Of a DNA stretch of 64,000 bases, positions 23,635 to 35,143 are shown piece after piece. Location of the stretch: positions 35,406-99,405 of the forward strand of contig MSJI02000257.1 in NCBI GenBank assembly GCA_001931905.2, given 5' to 3'. The notes under the pieces are model-generated. The model was not told where the DNA came from and did not search any database. It saw nothing but the letters and a program-made list of their open reading frames with translations. The DNA is from Cladosporium sp. IMV 00045 (lineage: Eukaryota; Ascomycota; Dothideomycetes; Cladosporiales; Cladosporiaceae). Made by a program: the position numbers and the translations under genes. Position 1 is the first letter of the stretch; each line of letters starts with the position of its first letter.

Positions 23635-25232
23635 TGTGATAAGAGTCGTGGTGGTTGTGGATTCGTTTCGGAAGTGTTACGTGTGGTGGGAGGTGGGTAT
23701 AATGCAAGTTTTGAAGGAAGAGAAAAATAAGAGACAAGAGTGATGCACCTCAAATGAGTGGGAGGTAGCTGATGTGGAGGGTGATAATGAAAAGAGAGAG
23801 TGAATGAATGAACTCGTTCGTCAAGATGTTGCTCGTGATTATTGTAGGACGAAGGAAGAGGAGGATTGCTGAGGTTCGGTGAGAGGCTTCCCCCTGGCTG
23901 ACGACGACGGTCGAGGCCGCAAAGTTCGGGCGCTAGTGTCACTCTGCCTTGACGGTGTTGAGCCAGCGCCTGCGAAAAGGCATGTGATGGACCAATGAGA
24001 TGGGAAGATGAGGTCTCAGTCTTTGTGATGATTGGTATGGTATAAACAAGACATTGTTGTTTGTATGCTTGTCTGTAGAGATTGCGATTTGGCACTTGCC
24101 TACGTACGCTATTTGCAATAATATATCATGTCAGCCTGACATGCCTGTTTCTAGCCAGCCCAGCCCTACCATATCATTACTGCATTGCGTACACCACAAC
24201 TGAGAAATGCCATTGAATTCCTAGCAGCATCCAGGGTCAAAGGTCAAGAGCTGTTGTTTGCCATCTGATCTTTTGCCGCCAACAAATGCAGGGTAACAAC
24301 CTAGATATCGACTTCTCTTCGATGATGAGAATTCACACGAGGAATACCGTGTGCGAAAGGAAATTGCCGATGCTTCAAAGATGGCCATCAATAACATGTG
24401 GACTGACTCGCATAGACCCGACGATCGGGGACGCCTTAAATGATCATACTTTGATTGCTACCTTATATGTGGAGGCTTTGTTTACCAGTGAGATGTCCAA
24501 TACTGAAATGGGTGTGTTCACAGGTAAACGTATCTTGATAATTGAGGATCTCTTCTAATTCCACCTCGAGATCATATACACATCAATCAATCGATCGTTA
24601 CATGCACCATCGTCATTATCATCACGGACACGCCGTTACGACTCAACTGTCTCTCGTTGGAGCAAGTTGGCGGCCCCGGCTCTTAGGTGTCTGTCCCGCA
24701 CAGCCGGGATCAACGGTCGAGGTCGTGAGAGAAGTTGGAGGAGTCGCAGGGCACTACTGCTGGCTGCCGCCCACCATATCGGCCTTTTCCCCTCTGAGCA
24801 ATCACACACCACTCTCATCTCTCTCACTACAACCGTGCCCTGAAGATTGAAGGGTGCGCTGTTTGTCTCGACTCGCATCATCATTGCAGTCCTTGATTTT
24901 TTCTTTTTTCTTTTTTGCGAGTATGCGTGTGTGAATATACTGCCGACCAGCCTGTCTTTCCCACCGTCCGTCCCTCTTTCAGCCGCCGTGTTGCTTGTAC
25001 GGCTATACCTCCACCCAACGGCGCCACCTTGTCCCGCACCGTTTCATAAGCCTCACCCAAGGACCAACGGCGTGACCAAGTCGCTCACTTGGCCGCATAC
25101 CTGACGCCAGTGCTATGCTCGCCCGCCTCGAGAAGCAGCAGCACAGCTCCATGCCTTCAATGTCCCGCGCGGCACCCGAGTCGAGCAGCACCTGAATCCG
25201 ATACCGCCTGCATAAGGCACTTGGACGGCGCC
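23635..25232. other. intergenic region between divergent CFEM-like and SepH genes
   Basis: About 1.6 kb without a supported gene. The right part (about 24,850-25,232) is pyrimidine-rich, with poly-T runs, and likely is the kinase promoter and 5' leader. An in-frame ATG-like start at 25089 extends the kinase frame upstream, but the added residues do not look like a conserved N-terminus. Confidence 0.5.
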
Positions 25233-28200
25233 ATGCCGTCCTTACCCTCCCCGCCTCCTCCTGCTTCCAACACTCCGCAGAAGGCCTCCAATGGATCTCG
25301 GCCTAGCACTGCACACGGACCTGGAAGTAAAGGAACACCAAGAGCACAGCAAAATGGGGAAGCCAACAAACTCAGGCCTACCAAGGTCAGAGCAGGCGCG
25401 TCGGTCGACGAAACCGCCATGAGAGCTTCAAGGGCCGTGCCAGCAGGCAAGGATGGGATACGGGAGAAGGCTCCTAGTAAAGACGGTACTGTCCAGAGGA
25501 CCGCAAAAGAGGTGGAAGGTTTGAAAGACTTTGTACGTGAAAGACCACCCCAGCCCAGCACGTGTTGTGTATACCTTTCGAAGACAATGGCCTACAAAAA
25601 GACGGACATATCCTGGGTCTCTTGCAACAATGCACTGCCTAAGCGGACTGTATCTCCTGTCTTCTTCGATAGATGCTGCAGGAGGATTACATTGCGTCTG
25701 GCAGATCACACGAAACATGGAAGACAATACTGACTTTGAACAGCAACTAGGTGATTGCCTTGGCCGAGGCGCATTTGGCAGCGTCTACCGCGCACTGAAA
25801 TGGAGTACTGGCGAAACTGTTGCAATCAAGCAAGTCCGTCTATCGGATCTGCCCAAAAGCGAGCTTAATGTAATCATGCAAGAGATCGACCTGCTGAAGA
25901 ACCTGAACCACGCCAATATCGTCAAGTACCATGGCTTCGTCAAGACTACCGACAATCTGTACATCATCTTGGAGTATTGTGAGAACGGAAGTCTGCACAG
26001 CATTTGCAAGAACTTTGGCAAATTCCCGGAAAACCTCGTATCTCTCTACACTTCACAAGTGCTCCAGGGCCTGCTTTTCTTGCACGAGCAGGGTGTCATT
26101 CACCGTGATATCAAGGGAGCCAATATTCTCACCACAAAGGAGGGTCTGGTCAAGCTGGCCGATTTTGGTGTTGCGACGAAAGCACAAGGCTTGACGGAGG
26201 GTAGTGTAGTTGGAACGCCATACTGGATGGCACCAGAAGTCATCGAGCTTTCAGGATCCACCACAGCCTCGGATATCTGGTCTCTAGGCTGCACCGTTAT
26301 CGAGTTGCTTGACGGCAAACCACCATATCACAGGCTTGCCCCAATGCCTGCACTTTTCCGCATTGTCAATGATGACCATCCGCCTCTACCCGAAGGCGCA
26401 AGCCCGTTGGTGCGCGACTTCCTCATGCAATGTTTCCAGAAAGACCCAAACCTGCGCGTGACCGCGAAGAAGCTCCTCAAACATCCCTGGATCATGAGCA
26501 CGAGAAAGGAGGAAAAGACCAAGAAGCCAACGGAATACGATCAGGCTGTGAGGAGCGTTCAGGAATGGAACGAAGCACTGAAATCATCACCGCCAAATTC
26601 GTCGACTACAAATCGACGAGTTTCAAATCGACCCAAGTCCAAAAGCCCCATACCACATATTGTGCATGAACCTCCCTCAAAACAACTGTATGAAGCAACG
26701 GCGACCGCAAAGGGTGGTCTGCAGATAGGACACCGCAAAAGTCACTCGGCACAACTGTATCAAGAAGCCGAGGCTTTGGATGACAGCGATAATTGGGACG
26801 ATGACTTCGATCCTGGCATCACTCCTTCTGCCCTCAAAGTTCCCCAACTCAAACCCAAAGAACCTGCCGTTGGAGGCTTCACCGCCGACAAACTAAAACA
26901 GTATGCAAGCCTCAAAGCTCCTCCAGAAACGGATGGCAGTGTCGATGACTGGGACGGCGAATTTGAAGGCGATCTTACCGTTCGCTCGAACCTTCAACTT
27001 GACCAAGGCGATGTCCTCGAAACAGTCCGACCTTTCTATCCCGCCAAAGCCACGAACGATGAGATTAAACACAACCCTCCACCACTCGGGTTCTCGCTCG
27101 CTCAAAAGAGGCCCATGTCCAAGGGAGGACATGAACGCAAACAATCGAAAGAATCGCAGCCGAGAACACAGATACTACGACCAGCAGCAGCGCGCCCACC
27201 GTCATCGAGAAGCAAATCTGGACCATCCAACAAAAAGCCTTCGAGCCGATCGAGCAGTTTCGAAGAAATTGGGGTTGACGATGACTACTCCGACCTGGTG
27301 CCACTGGACGAGCTCGCTTTCCAGAGAAAACTTGCATCCTTCTCGCCGGAGAAGAACCCGCACGCCGCCAACATGCGCAGCTTGCAAACAAAGCTCGGTG
27401 GCAGCCAGCGCCGATCATCACCCAACCTGGTACACGATGCCGCCGCCATGCGTCGGACGCGCAGCTCGATGGAAATCCAGAAATACGCAGAGGACGAGGA
27501 AGACGAAGATTTCACCGACCTGCACTTCGGCGACAATGCGGAACAAGCCGTGAACCTGGTCCCTGTTGCGAAATCCAAGACGACTTCTATACCCAGCGAC
27601 TCGACATCTGGATCTGAAGGCGGAACGCTCAAACTCAGCGGCTCGTCTTCTTGGCTTGGAGACGATGAGGACGAGGACGATCCGTTTGCTGCCCTGGAAG
27701 AGGAGCTGGACGATGTTGATCTGGAATCAAATGTTGCCCGCGACAAGCATGCTCGGTTATGCACGTTGGTCGAAGGACTGGTCTTCGACTTGAAATTGAG
27801 CCAGCCTGAAGACGTATTGGCCGAAATAGTCGATCAGCTGCTTTTGATTCTATTCGAGAGCCCCGATACTAAGGGTGTTGTCGTGGCTTCACACGGCATG
27901 CTTCCGATTTTGGAGATTCTGGATACTTGTCTGCGACCATTGACAATTCTGAGGTTGCTAAAAATCGTCAACATCATCATCAGCAATAACGTGGAGGTGC
28001 AAGAGAATCTGTGTTTCGTCGGCGGCATTCCAATCGTGTCGAAGTTTGCCCACAAGAAATACAGCAGCGACATTCGGCTGGAAGCAGCGAACTTCGTGCG
28101 CATGATGTACCAAACATCCACGCTGACCTTGCAGATGTTCGTCAGTTGCGGTGGCCTCAACGTTCTGGTAGAGTTCCTTGAGGAAGACTACGATGCGGAT

Positions 28201-29889
28201 GCAGGGCGAGAGCTGGTTCTTGTTGGTGTCAATGGCGTGTGGAGCGTCTTTGAGTTGCAAGGCCCAACACCGAAGAACGACTTTTGCCGCATTTTCTCCC
28301 GCAGCTCCGTGCTGTATCCATTGTCTCTGGTACTGAACCGAGTCTTGGATGAAGAAGGCGAACTCGCGGAGCTGGTTGAAGGACGCATCGTCAATATCTT
28401 CCTCCTCTTCTCACAAGCTGAAAACCACGTCAAAGAGATGGTGGCAGACCGCATGGTGCTGAAACGGGTGTTGAAAGATCTCAGGAGAATGAGCCCGAAT
28501 CACCAGATCACCATGTTGAAATTCATCAAGAACCTCAGCATGCTGGCTACCACTCTGGACGCGCTGCAAAACAGCAATGCTATCGAGGTGTTGACCGATC
28601 TTCTCAACGCGAGCATGAAGCTGCCGCACTTCCGTGATGTCAGCAACCAGGTGCTCAATACCATGTACAATCTGTGCCGCTTGAGCAAGGCGAGACAGGA
28701 GGATGCGGCCTTGTCGGGTGTGATCCCTCTTCTTCAACGCATTGTCAAGACCGAGCGACCCCTAAAGGAGTTCGCGCTGCCAATTTTGTGCGACATGGCG
28801 CACAGCGGAAAGGTGGGCAGAAAACTTCTCTGGCAAAACAAAGGTCTTCAATTCTATATCGGTCTGCTGGCGGATCAATATTGGGCCGTAACAGCTTTGG
28901 ATGCCATTTTCATCTGGCTCCAAGAAGAGACGGCCAAGGTAGAAGAACAGCTTCTCGCCACCAGCGGCTTCAGCGAAGCCATTGTGCAATGCTTCAACGA
29001 AAGCAAAGCAGACGCTTTTGAGAACCTGCTGGAACCTCTTCAAAAGCTGCTCCGCCTGAGCCCTCCTGTCGCCGCTAGCCTCGCCCATCCAGACCTCTTC
29101 ACACGCACCATCCTCCGGCTGCACTCCAAGAAAGCGCTCGTGCGCCTCAACCTTCTCCGCATCATCCGCAGCATCTGCGATGCCTCTGACGAGCAAGGCG
29201 CTCTCGTCCGCACATACGGTCTTCTCGACAGCGTCACCGAGCTCGCCGTGCACGACCCCGCCATCCTGGTCCGAGAAATGGCCTCCGAGCTCGTCCGCAG
29301 CTCAGAATACACCGTCCGACGCAACCTCGACATCCGACCCGTCCGCCGCAGTTCCAGCAGCACCATGACGCCTCCCTCAATCATCCCACCCGCAGGCAGC
29401 ATGCCTCCGACCCCAACGCTCGGCACCGCCTCTTCCTTCGGCGACCGCGCAAGCAGCAGAGGCTTCTTCGACTTCGGCTTCGACAACCCCCGCCCCCGCC
29501 CCAGCACCGCACACTCCCACTCCAACTCCTTGGCCGTCAGCTCGCCCTACCGCCCCGTCAGCCGCGACAGCAGCAGCGCCGGATCAGCACAAGCAGGCAA
29601 CAGCAGCAGCAGCAACTGGAACGGCATGAGCGGCTCCGCCCCCTCAGCCGCTTCCGGCGCTCTCAGCTCCGCCGCGAAGAGCAGGTTGCCACGCACCAGC
29701 AACGCCAACAGCGGCTCTCGCCCGCGCCCTCAGAGCAGGCTAAGCATGGCTGTGGCTCCTAGCTCGCCTGTGCCGGAGAAGGCGGAGACGCCTACTCACA
29801 CGCCTTCTTCGGGCAGGGCGGGCGCTGCGATGGCGAATGCGAGGAGTCGGAGGAGGCAGGTTAGTGGTGGGGCGGATGGTTGGAGGTGA
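25233..29889 (+). CDS. sepH: septation-initiation protein kinase (SepH / S. pombe Cdc7 type)
   Basis: Exons 25233-25532 and 25744-29889 (211-bp intron) give 1481 aa. The join restores GLKDF-QLGDCLGRGAFGSVYRAL, the canonical start of this kinase domain. The kinase domain covers about residues 100-355: glycine loop, catalytic HRDIKGAN near residue 219, DFG, and GTPYWMAPEV. A long acidic and Ser-rich linker follows, then an armadillo/HEAT-like helical region (about 770-1330) and a disordered Ser/Pro tail. SepH is the upstream Ser/Thr kinase of the septation initiation network at the spindle pole body, activated by a Spg1-type GTPase, and triggers the contractile ring and septum. Start at 25233 has a good context and leaves a 100-residue disordered N-terminus. 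Length is close to that of other Pezizomycotina members. Confidence 0.94.
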
Positions 29890-30667
29890 TCATGTGGGAG
29901 CCGAAGGTTGAGGCGGAGGGATGTCGTTGGATATCGCTCTTCTCCTCTCCCGTCGCGCTCTTGTCGATTTGAACAAGGATGCTCTCCCTTCGTCCTCTCC
30001 CGATCTCACGATCCACTCGCTGCACTCACAACCACTAAGCCAGAGTTCTTGTGCTCTCTTCCCTTTCTCGTATGTCTCTTCGAGTCTTCCCTTTCTCACA
30101 CTCCTCCGGTCTATCTTATTTCATTCTCTTGCGGCTTTCCTCCCCTCAAGATCGTTCATGGCGTTGCGTGGGGCGATCTCTTCTTTTCTTCATCGTTTAC
30201 TGCACGCATACGTATCGTCGTGATTTCCTTTCTTTCTCGCTGGGTACTTTCATTCTCTCTATTGTTACCTTCCTTTCCCTTTCCAATTCCTTTTCCGTTT
30301 GGAGGAGCATAGCGAAGGCGTTTTGTTTGGTTCTCTTTTGCAAGCGGCAGCCGAATTTGGGCAAAGGGAAGTCGTGGCTTTTCTTCCGTAGACGACGCTG
30401 AGAAACACTAAACGATGAAGGATGGTGGTGTGGGAAATCGCTGGTGCTCTGCACGCCCTTGGGGATAGTAGGTAGTTGGGTGACCTTATTTATCATACGA
30501 AAAGCGACTTTGGTTCTTAATAAGTTGAAACCAAAACCACTCCCTACATCTCACGCTCCTCCCAACTCGCTCTTGAAATGCCCATCACCAAAAGCAACCA
30601 TCCATCTACAACACCACAGCAAAACCTCCCCACCCCCCTCCTCAACCCACCACAACCCCCCCAAACC
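29890..30667. other. 3' intergenic region between convergent genes
   Basis: About 780 bp of pyrimidine-rich sequence downstream of the kinase gene and of the coiled-coil gene on the other strand. The open frames on both strands are low-complexity (Ser/Phe/Leu-rich from CT repeats) and not supported. Confidence 0.5.
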
Positions 30668-31587
30668 TCAAAACAACGAAGCCATAAAAGCCTGCACCCT
30701 CCCATTCGCCTCCAAATTCCTCGCCCTATCCTCCCTCCTGGCATTCGCAATCTCCTCCACCGCCCTCTCATAGCAAACCTCCGCATCGCGCTCCAAACCC
30801 GCCAATCGGCCCTTCAACTCCTCCCCCTCCTTCTGCGTTGCGGCATTGAACTCCCGCAACGTGCTCGCGATATCCGCGTCGACTTCGTCCAGTTCTTCGA
30901 GGAGAGAGTGCACGCGCGTGTTGGTGGAGTCGAAGAGCGAGCGCATGCGCGCCATGCTTTCGCTGAGTGCGAGGGTTTTGTGGGAGACGGTGCCGTTTGG
31001 ATGCGTGGTGGCGAGGGTGAGGAGGTCGGAGGTTAGGGGACGGAGGAGGGCGGTGTCGGCTTGCAGGGTGCGGGTGAGGGTGGTGGGGGAAGGAAGGGAG
31101 GCTGGGACGTCGTTGTTGTCGTCTCTGGGGTGCCCGAGAGGCGAGAGAGGAGTTGTCTTCGGCGCTAGCGAGGCGGGTGGACAGAGTGGTGGCTTGATGC
31201 GCGGTGTAGGCTTGCGTTGCTTCTGTGGAGCAGATGGAGGGTTAGCGGTGGTGTTTTCTTGCCAAATATTGCTTGTGAGGCTTTTCGTGATGGGATTGGA
31301 CGGGGTCCGCTTGCCTTGAACTTGGATGTAGGCCGGATGCTGCTTGATTCTTGCGATTTCGTCTTCCTCGGGAGATTTGGAGTGGGCATGCTTGCGAGTG
31401 GCGCTGCTTGTGGAGTCTTCATCTTCGCGCCGGGGTTGGGTTTTCTTTGCGAATAGGCCTGCGACTGAAATGGTGGTTTGGGTTTCGATGATGGGTATTG
31501 CGTCGCGTCATCGTCTGTGGATATCTTGGGTTTCTTTGAACGGGGTTGCGCCATCTGCTCGGCGGCTCTTTTCTTGTTCGCGTCCAT
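30668..31587 (-). CDS. coiled-coil protein of unknown function, nuclear signal likely
   Basis: I do not recognise this gene. The best model is exon 1 at 31587-31542, a 77-bp intron (31465-31541; weak donor GTTCAA, acceptor TTTCAG) and exon 2 at 31464-30668, 280 aa. The exon 2 frame is open for about 800 bp. It contains a charged region (SPEEDEIARIKQHPAYIQ), a long Pro/Thr/Lys-rich segment, and an acidic helical C-terminus (ARMRSLFDSTNTRVHSLLEELDEVDADIAS onward) that looks like a coiled coil. The N-terminus is Lys/Arg-rich. A competing frame from the same start stays open to 31165 (KKPKIS motif), so the exon 1 boundary is not certain. The helical C-terminus and disordered basic N-terminus recall chromatin or kinetochore linkers, but this is only resemblance. 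Tandem with the glutaredoxin gene. Confidence 0.55.
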
Positions 31588-31889
31588 GTCGTGCGAGTGG
31601 GTAGGGTTTGGAGTTTCAGTTGATGTTCGTCCGTGTTGCAAGTAGAACTGTTTTTGTCCGCGCTGTGATGATATTTCTACTGTCAGTAAGTCTCTGCGAG
31701 ATGAGATGAGGTCGAGATAAGCTTGTTGCGAAGTTCGTGAGCACTTGGAAGGCACGCCCTGAACAAGCAAGTCATCGAACACGAGTGATTGATTCTAAGG
31801 GTATTAAATTCGACTCCAGTTCCGATGATATGTACAGACAAGCAATTATACACGACCGATCTTCAGGTCGACGCCATCATGCGATTCCT
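31588..31889. other. short spacer between two minus-strand genes
   Basis: Three hundred bases holding the 3' flank of the glutaredoxin gene and the promoter of the coiled-coil gene. An open frame continues upstream from 31587 to 31782, but it begins with GTG and carries no recognisable sequence. Confidence 0.5.
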
Positions 31890-32520
31890 TTACTCGTCCG
31901 AAGGGACCAGAACGTCCTTCTCCTCCAGCAGCTTGCTCAGAGAGCCGTCCTGGTGCATGGACATGAGAATGTCAGTGCCACCGACGAACTCGTTGGCGAT
32001 GTACAGCTGGGGAATTGTCTGCCAGTCGCTGTACTCCTTGATACCTGTCGGCGCAAATGAAGTCAGCATTTTGTCCGTTCTCTCAGATGTATCCCGACAT
32101 CTGCCTTTTTCCCAACACTCTTCGACACGATTCTCTTGTCATCCGACACATACCTTGCCTAAGGTCCTCATCCTCCAAAACGTTGAAAGCAGTGAACTTC
32201 TGCGGGTTGACGCCCTGCAGGCCGAGGATCTGGATGGCGGCGCGCGAGAAGCCACACTGCGGCGTCTCGGGCGTGCCCTTCATGAACAGCACGACGGGCG
32301 CGGAGGCGACGGCCTTGTCGATCGCGGAGCGCACTTCGGTCGACAGGAAGGACTTTTGAAGGGCGGCGAAGCGAGGCGAGAGGAGAGGGTTGCGGCGCGG
32401 GCGGAGGGTCTGGGAGGCGACCTGTGGTGGGTGTTAGTTGGTGATGGTCGTGGAATGATTGATCGCATGATCAATGGTGAAGGGCGCGCGGCTGACCGAG
32501 AAGGCGGTTCTGGAGAACAT
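31890..32520 (-). CDS. GRX5: mitochondrial monothiol glutaredoxin (Grx5 type)
   Basis: Three exons (32520-32497, 32421-32154, 32044-31890; introns of 75 and 109 bp) encode 148 aa. The first exon has only eight codons (MFSRTAFS). The N-terminal 35-40 residues are Arg/Ser-rich without acidic residues, a mitochondrial presequence. The monothiol active site PQCGFS is present, with the glutathione-binding features [14 protein letters not shown] and the conserved [12 protein letters not shown] end. Grx5 transfers [2Fe-2S] clusters from the Isu scaffold to targets, among them aconitase-type enzymes. The same window holds an aconitase-family gene and a lipoate ligase, but there is no sign of co-regulation. 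Divergent from the PPC decarboxylase gene across 374 bp. Confidence 0.95.
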
Positions 32521-32894
32521 GTTGGCGGTGATTTGTGATGTGTGTGGTGATGACAAGAATGTGTGAGAGTTCTTGTTAAGATTGTTGAATTATCAAGCGT
32601 CGTTAGGTGCTGCGAGAGTCCTGGAGCTTCACTTGCGGAGGTCTCTCCCCCAAAGTTCGCCGCCACAGAGTGACGCATGGGACATGCTGACTACAGCACA
32701 TTTCTGGGGAGCGAGAGCAACAAGGGTCGTGTCTCGCTTCGGATGTTTATCGTTTCCTACGCTGAAGATATCAGCACAGGAAGAAATATATAATGATCTG
32801 GAGAGAATTATGATGATTTCGAGAGGGAAACTCAACACACCAATATAAATTAAAAAAGTCGGAAAGTAAACCCACCACTGGGTGATCGAACAGA
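32521..32894. promoter_or_regulatory. shared promoter region of divergent GRX5 and PPC decarboxylase genes
   Basis: The 374-bp spacer separates two start codons pointing away from each other, so it must contain both promoters. It is AT-rich on the right side (around 32785-32860). I cannot name specific factor sites with confidence. Confidence 0.5.
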
Positions 32895-33860
32895 ATGGCA
32901 ACACCACCGCCAGAGTGCAAAGCACCCTACGAGAAAACCATTCAGATGTTCATATTCTTCGCTTTTATCGTCTGCATCTACTACGGCCATCCCAGTGTCA
33001 CTCGAGCATCCCCACCAGCCGCCTCAGGACTCCAAGAACCCACCTCGCCCCAAAACACCCCGATTACAAAACCAAAACCAAAACCCTTCAAAGCATCCGA
33101 CCACCACTCAGACAAAAAACACCACCTCCTCCTCGCCGCGACCGGCTCCGTAGCCACGATCAAAATCCCCCTAATCCTCCACGCCCTCTCCCACCACCGC
33201 AACCTCTCCATCCGCCTTCTCCTCTCCGCCTCCGCCCGCGAATTCCTCCAAGGCCAATCCGCCGAGCAGCCGAGCGTGGCTGAGATAGCCAAAACGCCCA
33301 ACCTCGACGGCATCTACTACGACGAAGACGAGTGGGCCAAACCCTGGGTGCGCGGCGACAGCATCCTGCACATCGAGCTGCGGCGCTGGGCGGACCTCAT
33401 GCTGATTGCGCCGCTTTCGACGAACGCGCTGGCGAAAATCGCGAATGGGTTTTCAGACAATTTGATCACGTCTGTGATTCGCGCGTGGGATACGAGCGGG
33501 CTGATCGATGCTGCGAGGCCGGGGGTGAGGTTTCCTTACGAATCCGGGAGGTCGGAGGAGGAGTTGGCCAAGTTGCCGGAGGGGTTTAGGGAGGGCAGGA
33601 AGAAGGGCATCATGGTCGCGCCGGCGATGAATACGGCTATGTGGTCGCAGCCGGTGACGCGGGCGCATATGGGGTTTTTGGAGGCGGATTGGGGCGTGGG
33701 GAATGGAGGGTGGTTTGAGGTTTTGAGGCCAGTCGAAAAGGGTATGGCGTGTGGCGATTCGGGGTCGGGGGCGATGAGGGAGTGGAAGGATATTGTGGGG
33801 GTTGTGGAGGAGAGGTTGGGACTGGGGCGGGATGATGGGGTGGAGGAGAAGAAGGGTTGA
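32895..33860 (+). CDS. phosphopantothenoylcysteine decarboxylase (coenzyme A synthesis)
   Basis: A single exon of 321 aa. Flavoprotein fold of the HAL3/Dfp family: FMN-binding ATGSVATIKIP (about residues 81-92), catalytic His in HIELRRWADLMLIAPLSTN, PAMNTAMW substrate-recognition motif, and the clamp Cys in MACGDSGSGAM. All residues needed for decarboxylation of phosphopantothenoylcysteine to phosphopantetheine are present. Between IRAWD and the MVAPAMNT motif there is a fungal-type insert of about 40 residues rich in Glu/Arg. Oddity: residues 18-31 (MFIFFAFIVCIYYG) form a hydrophobic stretch, not expected in a soluble cytosolic enzyme. There is no later Met before the domain, so the true N-terminus may come from an unseen upstream exon, or the protein may be membrane-tethered. 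The 5' half of the gene is C-rich and the 3' half G-rich on the coding strand. Confidence 0.9.
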   Translation: MATPPPECKAPYEKTIQMFIFFAFIVCIYYGHPSVTRASPPAASGLQEPTSPQNTPITKPKPKPFKASDHHSDKKHHLLLAATGSVATIKIPLILHALSHHRNLSIRLLLSASAREFLQGQSAEQPSVAEIAKTPNLDGIYYDEDEWAKPWVRGDSILHIELRRWADLMLIAPLSTNALAKIANGFSDNLITSVIRAWDTSGLIDAARPGVRFPYESGRSEEELAKLPEGFREGRKKGIMVAPAMNTAMWSQPVTRAHMGFLEADWGVGNGGWFEVLRPVEKGMACGDSGSGAMREWKDIVGVVEERLGLGRDDGVEEKKG

Positions 33861-34071
33861 TCAATTCGGTTCTGAGAATGGTGACAATTCATTGCTCGTT
33901 ATTTGCGAAGACGAATTTTCTGTCTCGCGGTATGCAAGTGAAGGTAAAAGGAATACGAAATCGTCAACCAGGGGCGCCTCAACACTCGCAAACACTGGAT
34001 ATCATGCAGAAAAGGCCAAACCCAATTACCAACGCCTCGCTTCCGACGGATACTCATCCCCTCTGATCTCC
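33861..34071. other. 3' spacer between convergent genes
   Basis: A short spacer holding two convergent gene ends. No gene is seen. Confidence 0.4.
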
Positions 34072-35143
34072 TCAATTGTTCGCCTTCCAGCGGAACGCCT
34101 CGCTCTCACCAGTGCGACTGGGATGAAGCGCACTATCCGGCCTCTGGACCAAATGCGCAAACTGCGGGTTGACGCCCATGGGTGAAGAAATCTCCATCTC
34201 CTTACCACCCTCGACATTGACAGGCAGTTTGGGGCCGAGGCTCATGCGACCCGACTTTCGGAACGGCCAGACTTTCTTCTTCGGGCAGTCGGTTGCGCGG
34301 GAGTATTTGCTGGTTGGAGAGACGGGTGCAGGGTCCAAATGGGTTGGGTAGGGCGGCGAGGCGGCGGAGGCCGATGAGCTGGTGTGGTAAGAAGGGAGGA
34401 CAGATTCGCGGCGGTCGGATGTGAGGATGCGGAACGGGTTGCTGGACTTGGTCGGCGTCACTGGGTGGTTGATGTAGGACTGCGCCAGCTCGGGAGCGGA
34501 CGGTGAGCTGTGGGTGCTTGAAGGCATGGGAGTTTTGTGGACGGCGACTGCACCGTGTGCGCGGACTTGACGGGCAGTGACGCCTTTGCTGCGATCGCGG
34601 AAGATGTAGCTCTGGAAGGCTGTCAGATGGTGGTCTTATTAGTCTGGCTTTGGGGAAATTTACTGCTATGAGGTTCAGCCAGCCGAGAATGAAGATGATA
34701 ATGCCGGAGGCAATCACAATGCGCCAAAACGCAAGACCGAGCGACTCTTGACTTGTGGCTTCTTTGTTGAGATTTCCGAGCATGTTGATGCCAAGGACAA
34801 GCATGGCAAGGGCGAGAGTGACGAAGCCATGGGTCGGACTCAGGAGAGGCCAGTTGCGAGCGAAAAAGCCGCGGAAGATGGAAAGCTCGGAGACTAAGAG
34901 GAACACTATTGGAAGTCAGGACAAGCGGCAGCTTTTGTTGGCACGTTGGGACATACTGCTGGTGATGGCGGTGAAAACATGTCCAACAGCATCGAAGAAG
35001 AAGAATTTGGAAGCCACAGAGGTCTTGACAAGCATGACCACGCTGGCGGTGATGATTGCCAAGAAACCGATGATGTTCAAGACACGGATACCGTTGAGGA
35101 TGATATAGCCTGGGCCGGCCAGCGACTTGGAAGAGATTGTCAT
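34072..35143 (-). CDS. four-TM integral membrane protein of an uncharacterised fungal family
   Basis: Three exons (35143-34957, 34905-34664, 34611-34072; introns of 51 and 52 bp) encode 322 aa. Four hydrophobic segments occur at about residues 10-38, 48-75, 83-105 and 113-143 (GYIILNGIRVLNIIGFLAII, FTAITSMFLLVSELSIF, FVTLALAMLVLGINMLG, WRIVIASGIIIFILGWLNLI). A hydrophilic, Ser/Pro-rich tail of about 175 residues follows, with an SPTSKYSRATDCPKKKVWPF segment. I recognise the pattern as one of the DUF7598-type fungal membrane proteins, with moderate confidence and no known function. The start at 35143 was chosen because it places a short polar N-terminus before TM1; the frame is open further upstream to 35410. 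Confidence 0.75.

Noticed and set aside
25531..25743. Upstream in-frame extension of the SepH kinase exon from 25531
   Set aside because: It is the intron read through; splicing 25532 to 25744 restores the conserved kinase start LKDF-QLGDC.
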